Shown: positions 13,355 through 16,276 of the stretch, piece by piece
How the letters are laid out: every line of letters starts with the position of its first letter
How positions within the stretch are numbered: the first letter of the stretch is position 1
Assembly: GCA_050184295.1 (NCBI GenBank)
Contig: JBFXAM010000099.1
Coordinates: 1-16,276 of the forward strand
Length of the DNA: 16,276 nucleotides
Source: JBFXAM01 sp050184295
GTDB lineage: Bacteria > Planctomycetota > Phycisphaerae > UBA1845 > Fen-1342
Direction of reading: 5' to 3'
Translations under genes and position numbers: made by a program
Notes under the pieces: model-generated
Databases searched by the model: none
Told to the model about the DNA's origin: nothing
The model's input: the letters and a program-made list of their open reading frames with translations, nothing else

Positions 13355-13366
13355 GCCTGTGGAGGC
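13355..13366 (+). promoter_or_regulatory. Hairpin enclosing the flagellin 2 ribosome binding site
   Basis: GCCT (13355-13358) and AGGC (13363-13366) pair around GTGG, so GGAGG (13361-13365), the flagellin 2 Shine-Dalgarno sequence, lies partly in the loop and partly in the 3' arm. A GGA within or beside a hairpin loop is the usual CsrA target. The stem is only four pairs long, so the support is moderate. Confidence 0.35.
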
Positions 13367-13375
13367 TTGCTTGCC

Positions 13376-14794
13376 ATGAGTCGCATCAACACGAACGTTT
13401 CGTCGCTTGTCGCGCGCCGGGTGCTTGCCAGCCAGAACGACATGCTCAATTCGACGCTGCACCGGTTGAGCACCGGCTATCGGATCAACAACGGCAAGGA
13501 CGACCCTGCCGGTCTGATTGCGTCGGAGAACCTCCGCACGGAGCAGGCCGCGATCGGGGCCGCGATCACGAACGTCGCCCGCGCGAACAACATCGTCTCG
13601 GTCGCGGAAGGCGCGCTGATCGAGGTCAACAAGCTCCTGCTCGAGCTCGAAGACCTCGTCGACCGCTCCGCCAACACCGCCGGCATCAGCGACGACGAGC
13701 GGAACGCCAACCAGCTCCAGATCGATGCGATCCTCGACTCGATCAACCGCATCGCCAACTCCACCGAGTTCCAGGGCAAGAAGATCCTGAGCGGAACCTT
13801 CGCCTACAACACGTCCGGCGTCAGCACCGGCAACATCGCCGGCGTCACCATCAACGCTGCCAAGCTGCCCACCGACGGCTACCGCGCCGTCGTTGTGGAA
13901 GTGACCGCGTCGGCGCAAGTCGCGCGGTTGAACTACTCCGGCGGCACCGTCGGAACCTCCGCCGTCACGATCGAGGTCGCCGGCAACCTCGGCACCGAGA
14001 CGCTCTCCTTCGCCGCCAGCTCGAACATCAGCGCCGTCGCGTTCGCGATCAACCAGTCCCGCGACCTCACCGGCGTGACCGCCTCCTCCAACGGCTCGAC
14101 GCTGAACTTCTTCAGCGCGCAGTACGGCAGCAGCCAGTTCGTCTCGGTCCGCACGCTCGCCGGCACCTTTGCCGTCACCGGCGGCGATGCCGGCAGCAAC
14201 AAGGACTTCGGCCGCGACGCCTCGGTGCGCATCAACGGCACCGCCGCCACCACCGACGGCCTCAAGGCGAGCGTCCGAAACTCCTCGCTCAGCGTCGACA
14301 TCGACTTGTCCAGTGCGTTCGGCACCGCCACCGGGTCGACGACCTTTTACGTCGTCAGCGGCGGCGCCGACTTCATGATCTCCCCACGAGTCTCGCTCGC
14401 CGGCCTGGAGAGCATTGGCGTCCAGAACATCGCGGCGAGTAGTCTCGGCGACGGCATCGACGGCTACATCTCGTCGCTCGCGACCGGTCAGAGCAACGCA
14501 CTCAACCGCGAGAACTACGCCCAGTCCCAGCGCGTCGTCCGTTCGGCGCAGACCGTGATTGCCAAGCTGCGCGGCCGGCTCGGCGCGTTCCAGAAAAACA
14601 CGCTCGACACCACCGCCAACGCCCTCAAGATCGCGCAGGAAAACACGACCGCCGCCGAGAGCATCATCCGCGACGCCGACTTCGCCCAGGAAACCAGCAA
14701 CCTCACGCGGTCGCAGATCCTCGTGCAGTCCGCGACCAACGTATTGCGGCTCTCGAACGCCCAGCCGCAGAACGTGCTCGCGCTGCTCGGTTAG
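13376..14794 (+). CDS. fliC2: Flagellin 2 (filament subunit)
   Basis: Second flagellin of 472 residues, colinear with flagellin 1 along its whole length. D0/D1 starts MSRINTNVSSLVARRVLASQ and has LSTGYRINNGKDDPAGLIAS. The C-terminus has RGRLGAFQKNTLDTTANALK, ESIIRDADFAQETS and a final NAQPQNVLALLG. The central IN-like module starts at about residue 197 (VTIEVAG), the same place as residue 196 in flagellin 1, and is followed by DASVRINGTAATTDGLKAS. The two are clearly paralogues from an old tandem duplication, diverged most in the surface-exposed middle. ATG 13376 has GGAGG at 13361-13365. It probably has its own promoter, since a strong hairpin separates it from flagellin 1. Confidence 0.95.
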   Translation: MSRINTNVSSLVARRVLASQNDMLNSTLHRLSTGYRINNGKDDPAGLIASENLRTEQAAIGAAITNVARANNIVSVAEGALIEVNKLLLELEDLVDRSANTAGISDDERNANQLQIDAILDSINRIANSTEFQGKKILSGTFAYNTSGVSTGNIAGVTINAAKLPTDGYRAVVVEVTASAQVARLNYSGGTVGTSAVTIEVAGNLGTETLSFAASSNISAVAFAINQSRDLTGVTASSNGSTLNFFSAQYGSSQFVSVRTLAGTFAVTGGDAGSNKDFGRDASVRINGTAATTDGLKASVRNSSLSVDIDLSSAFGTATGSTTFYVVSGGADFMISPRVSLAGLESIGVQNIAASSLGDGIDGYISSLATGQSNALNRENYAQSQRVVRSAQTVIAKLRGRLGAFQKNTLDTTANALKIAQENTTAAESIIRDADFAQETSNLTRSQILVQSATNVLRLSNAQPQNVLALLG

Positions 14795-14826
14795 AAAGCG
14801 GCGCCAGCACGCGGAAGTCCTTCACA

Positions 14827-14862
14827 CGCACGGACGGCGCTCCCGGGGGGGCCGTCCGTGCG
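14827..14862. terminator. Terminator hairpin between convergent genes
   Basis: CGCACGGACGGC (14827-14838) and GCCGTCCGTGCG (14851-14862) form a perfect 12-base-pair stem around a 12-base loop. On the + strand GCGTTTGT follows. It lies 32 bases after the flagellin 2 stop and 111 bases beyond the end of the oppositely transcribed gene, so it can serve flagellin 2 and perhaps both directions. Confidence 0.7.
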
Positions 14863-14973
14863 GCGTTTGTCGAGACCGCACAGCGCCCGCGCGGCGCGGC
14901 GACGCGTCCAGTGCGCCGGTTGGGCCCGATGCGCCGCGATGGGGCACCCGGGCGGCGCCTGCCGGACGCGCAG

Positions 14974-16276
14974 CTACAGCAGCGGTGCGAAGAGCCGCGC
15001 CACGCCCTCGAGCACTTCCTGCTGAATGGGCAGTCCGGCGGCGTCGCGCAGCGTCAGCCGCCGCCCCGCGTGTGCGTGCCGATCGATGCCGCGCGACAGT
15101 TGGTGCGCCACGAGCCGGTCGTAGACGAGCGCCGTCACTTCGAAATTGAGCCGGAAGCTCCGCACGTCCATGTTCGCGGAGCCGAGCATGCACCAGCGGT
15201 CGTCGACGGTCATGATCTTCGAGTGCAGCACCCCGGCGTCGTACTCGACCACTTCCACGCCGGCCTGCATCAGCTCCGCGTAGTAGCTGCGCCCCGCCCA
15301 CAGCACCAGCGGCGCGTCCGTCCGCGTCGGCAGCACGATTTGCACTCGCACGCCGCGATAACACGCGTGCTGCAAGGCCGACACGAGCGGGGGGTCGGGC
15401 ACGAAGTAGGGCACCTCGATGCGGATCGACTCCTGCGCCGCGGACACCGCCGCGAAAACGACCTGCGACAGGGCGCTCACGTCCTGGTCCGGCCCGGTGG
15501 GCAACACCTGCACGATCGAATCGCCGGGATGGCCGGGGTCGTGGTAATACGCGTCGAGGTCGAGGTGCTCGCGCGTGGCAAACAGCCAGTCTTCCGCGAA
15601 GGTCTGTGCCAGAAACAGCGCTGCCGGCCCGCAGATGCGCATGTGCGTGTCGTGCCAGGGGCTCAGTCGCTTCAGTCGTCCGCGATATTCGTCGCCGATG
15701 TTCTGGCTGCCGGTGAACGCGATCGTGCCGTCGACGACGGCGATCTTACGGTGATTACGCAGGTGCAGCGAGAATCGCTTGCGCAGGCGCCAGAGCGGCA
15801 GGAAAAACGCGACCTGCACGCCGGCGTCGAGTAGCGGTCGGACGAAGCGCCGCCCGAGACCCAGGCAGCCGACCGAGTCCAGCAGGAGCCGGCATTGCAC
15901 GCCGGCCCGCGCCTTGTCGATCAGCAGCTCGCGAAAGTAGAGCCCCGTCTGGTCGGGCTGCCAAATGTAATAGAGCAGGTGCACATGGTGCTTGGCCGAC
16001 CGAATGGCGTCCTCGATCGCGTTGTACGTCGCATTGGCTTCGTCGTAGAGCCGAACTTCGTTGCCGCCGACCGCGGGCACGTCGGCGAGCCGCCGGCCGA
16101 GATACTCGATCCGCGCCAGGTCGGGCGCGAGGCTGATGACGGTCGCGTCTTCATCGTCGCGGACGCGCTGCTCCGCCCAACGATTGAAGCGCGAGACCAG
16201 CGCCGCGACGCGCTTGCGCCGTTTGCTCGCCTTCCGTCGAACCCGGTTCTCGCCCAACAACGCGTACAACAGCATG
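14974..16276 (-). CDS. cls: Cardiolipin synthase (phospholipase D superfamily), N-terminus cut by the window
   Basis: Membrane-associated phospholipase D-family enzyme that most likely joins two phosphatidylglycerols into cardiolipin and glycerol. Counting from the last in-window ATG (433 residues), both HKD catalytic motifs are intact: H175, K177 and D182 in LRNHRKIAVVDGTIAFTGSQ, and H351, K353 and D358 in LHSKIMTVDD, followed by GSANMDVRS. A conserved VPYFVPD segment lies between them. The first residues, MLLYALLGENRVRRKASKRR, look like the end of a second transmembrane helix and its basic flank. Cardiolipin synthases usually have two N-terminal membrane helices, so the true start is probably beyond the right edge. 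The gene converges on the flagellar locus with no functional link visible. Confidence 0.9.
   Translation of the reverse strand, partial: MLLYALLGENRVRRKASKRRKRVAALVSRFNRWAEQRVRDDEDATVISLAPDLARIEYLGRRLADVPAVGGNEVRLYDEANATYNAIEDAIRSAKHHVHLLYYIWQPDQTGLYFRELLIDKARAGVQCRLLLDSVGCLGLGRRFVRPLLDAGVQVAFFLPLWRLRKRFSLHLRNHRKIAVVDGTIAFTGSQNIGDEYRGRLKRLSPWHDTHMRICGPAALFLAQTFAEDWLFATREHLDLDAYYHDPGHPGDSIVQVLPTGPDQDVSALSQVVFAAVSAAQESIRIEVPYFVPDPPLVSALQHACYRGVRVQIVLPTRTDAPLVLWAGRSYYAELMQAGVEVVEYDAGVLHSKIMTVDDRWCMLGSANMDVRSFRLNFEVTALVYDRLVAHQLSRGIDRHAHAGRRLTLRDAAGLPIQQEVLEGVARLFAPLL

Larger units (their letters stand above)
13146..13375. other. Remainder of the gap between the flagellins
   Basis: No gene is seen here. 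After the terminator come two further small hairpins: GTGAC with GTCAC at 13154-13167, loop TTTC, and GCGCC with GGCGC at 13171-13187. They are followed by a sigma-28-like site at 13216-13243. Inside the predicted leader, GTTCGG (13264-13269) pairs with CCGAAC (13279-13284). The leader ends in the ribosome-binding hairpin at 13355-13366. Confidence 0.4.

Noticed and set aside
13360..13375. Sigma-54-like TGG-N8-TTGC text just before flagellin 2
   Set aside because: Although GG-N10-GC spacing is met, transcription would start inside the coding sequence, and the GG is part of the Shine-Dalgarno sequence.

Overview
This window is a high-GC flagellar locus from a diderm bacterium. It runs from the distal rod to the filament and ends beside an unrelated, oppositely oriented cardiolipin synthase-type gene. 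P-ring and L-ring genes (flgI, flgH, flgA) require an outer membrane. Several features fit Planctomycetota best: the fliW-csrA pair beside two flagellins, the flagellin signature 'GKDDPAGLI', and a FlgJ without a muramidase domain. The phylum is an inference; no rRNA or other taxonomic marker is present.

Layout, all on + until the last gene. Positions 1-309 hold a near-perfect sigma-54 type site at the left edge and a poorly supported small reading frame that overlaps the next gene by GTGA. Next come flgF (310-1062), flgG (1148-1948), flgA (2022-3134) and flgH (3152-4084), which give the distal rod and L ring plus the P-ring chaperone. A 197-base gap rich in inverted repeats precedes flgI (4282-5412). 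The rod-binding protein flgJ (5420-5842), chaperone flgN (5839-6381) and hook-filament junction gene flgK (6385-8094) are packed tightly and probably translationally coupled. A 202-base gap with two adjacent hairpins precedes an unusually large flgL (8297-10216). After a 290-base gap come fliW (10507-10956), csrA (11171-11416), flagellin 1 (11630-13057) and flagellin 2 (13376-14794), each with its own 210-320 base leader. A strong hairpin at 14827-14862 separates flagellin 2 from the convergent, right-truncated phospholipase D-family gene (14974-16276).

How the genes work together. FlgF and FlgG form the distal rod. FlgJ caps the growing rod, FlgA chaperones FlgI into the P ring, and FlgH forms the L ring. 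FlgN escorts FlgK and FlgL, which join hook to filament. CsrA, FliW and flagellin are expected to form a translational feedback loop in which free flagellin titrates FliW and releases CsrA to repress flagellin mRNA. The leaders of csrA and of both flagellins have GGA motifs at or in the ribosome binding site, which fits that circuit.

The main unusual points are: a roughly 95-residue module that appears three times in tandem in FlgL and in diverged form in FlgK and both flagellins; an FlgH with a cleavable signal but no lipobox cysteine and a long Pro/Ala/Gly-rich linker; structured intergenic leaders around the later genes; and the sigma-54 site at the left edge. I found no clearly new system, CRISPR array, tRNA, rRNA or insertion sequence.
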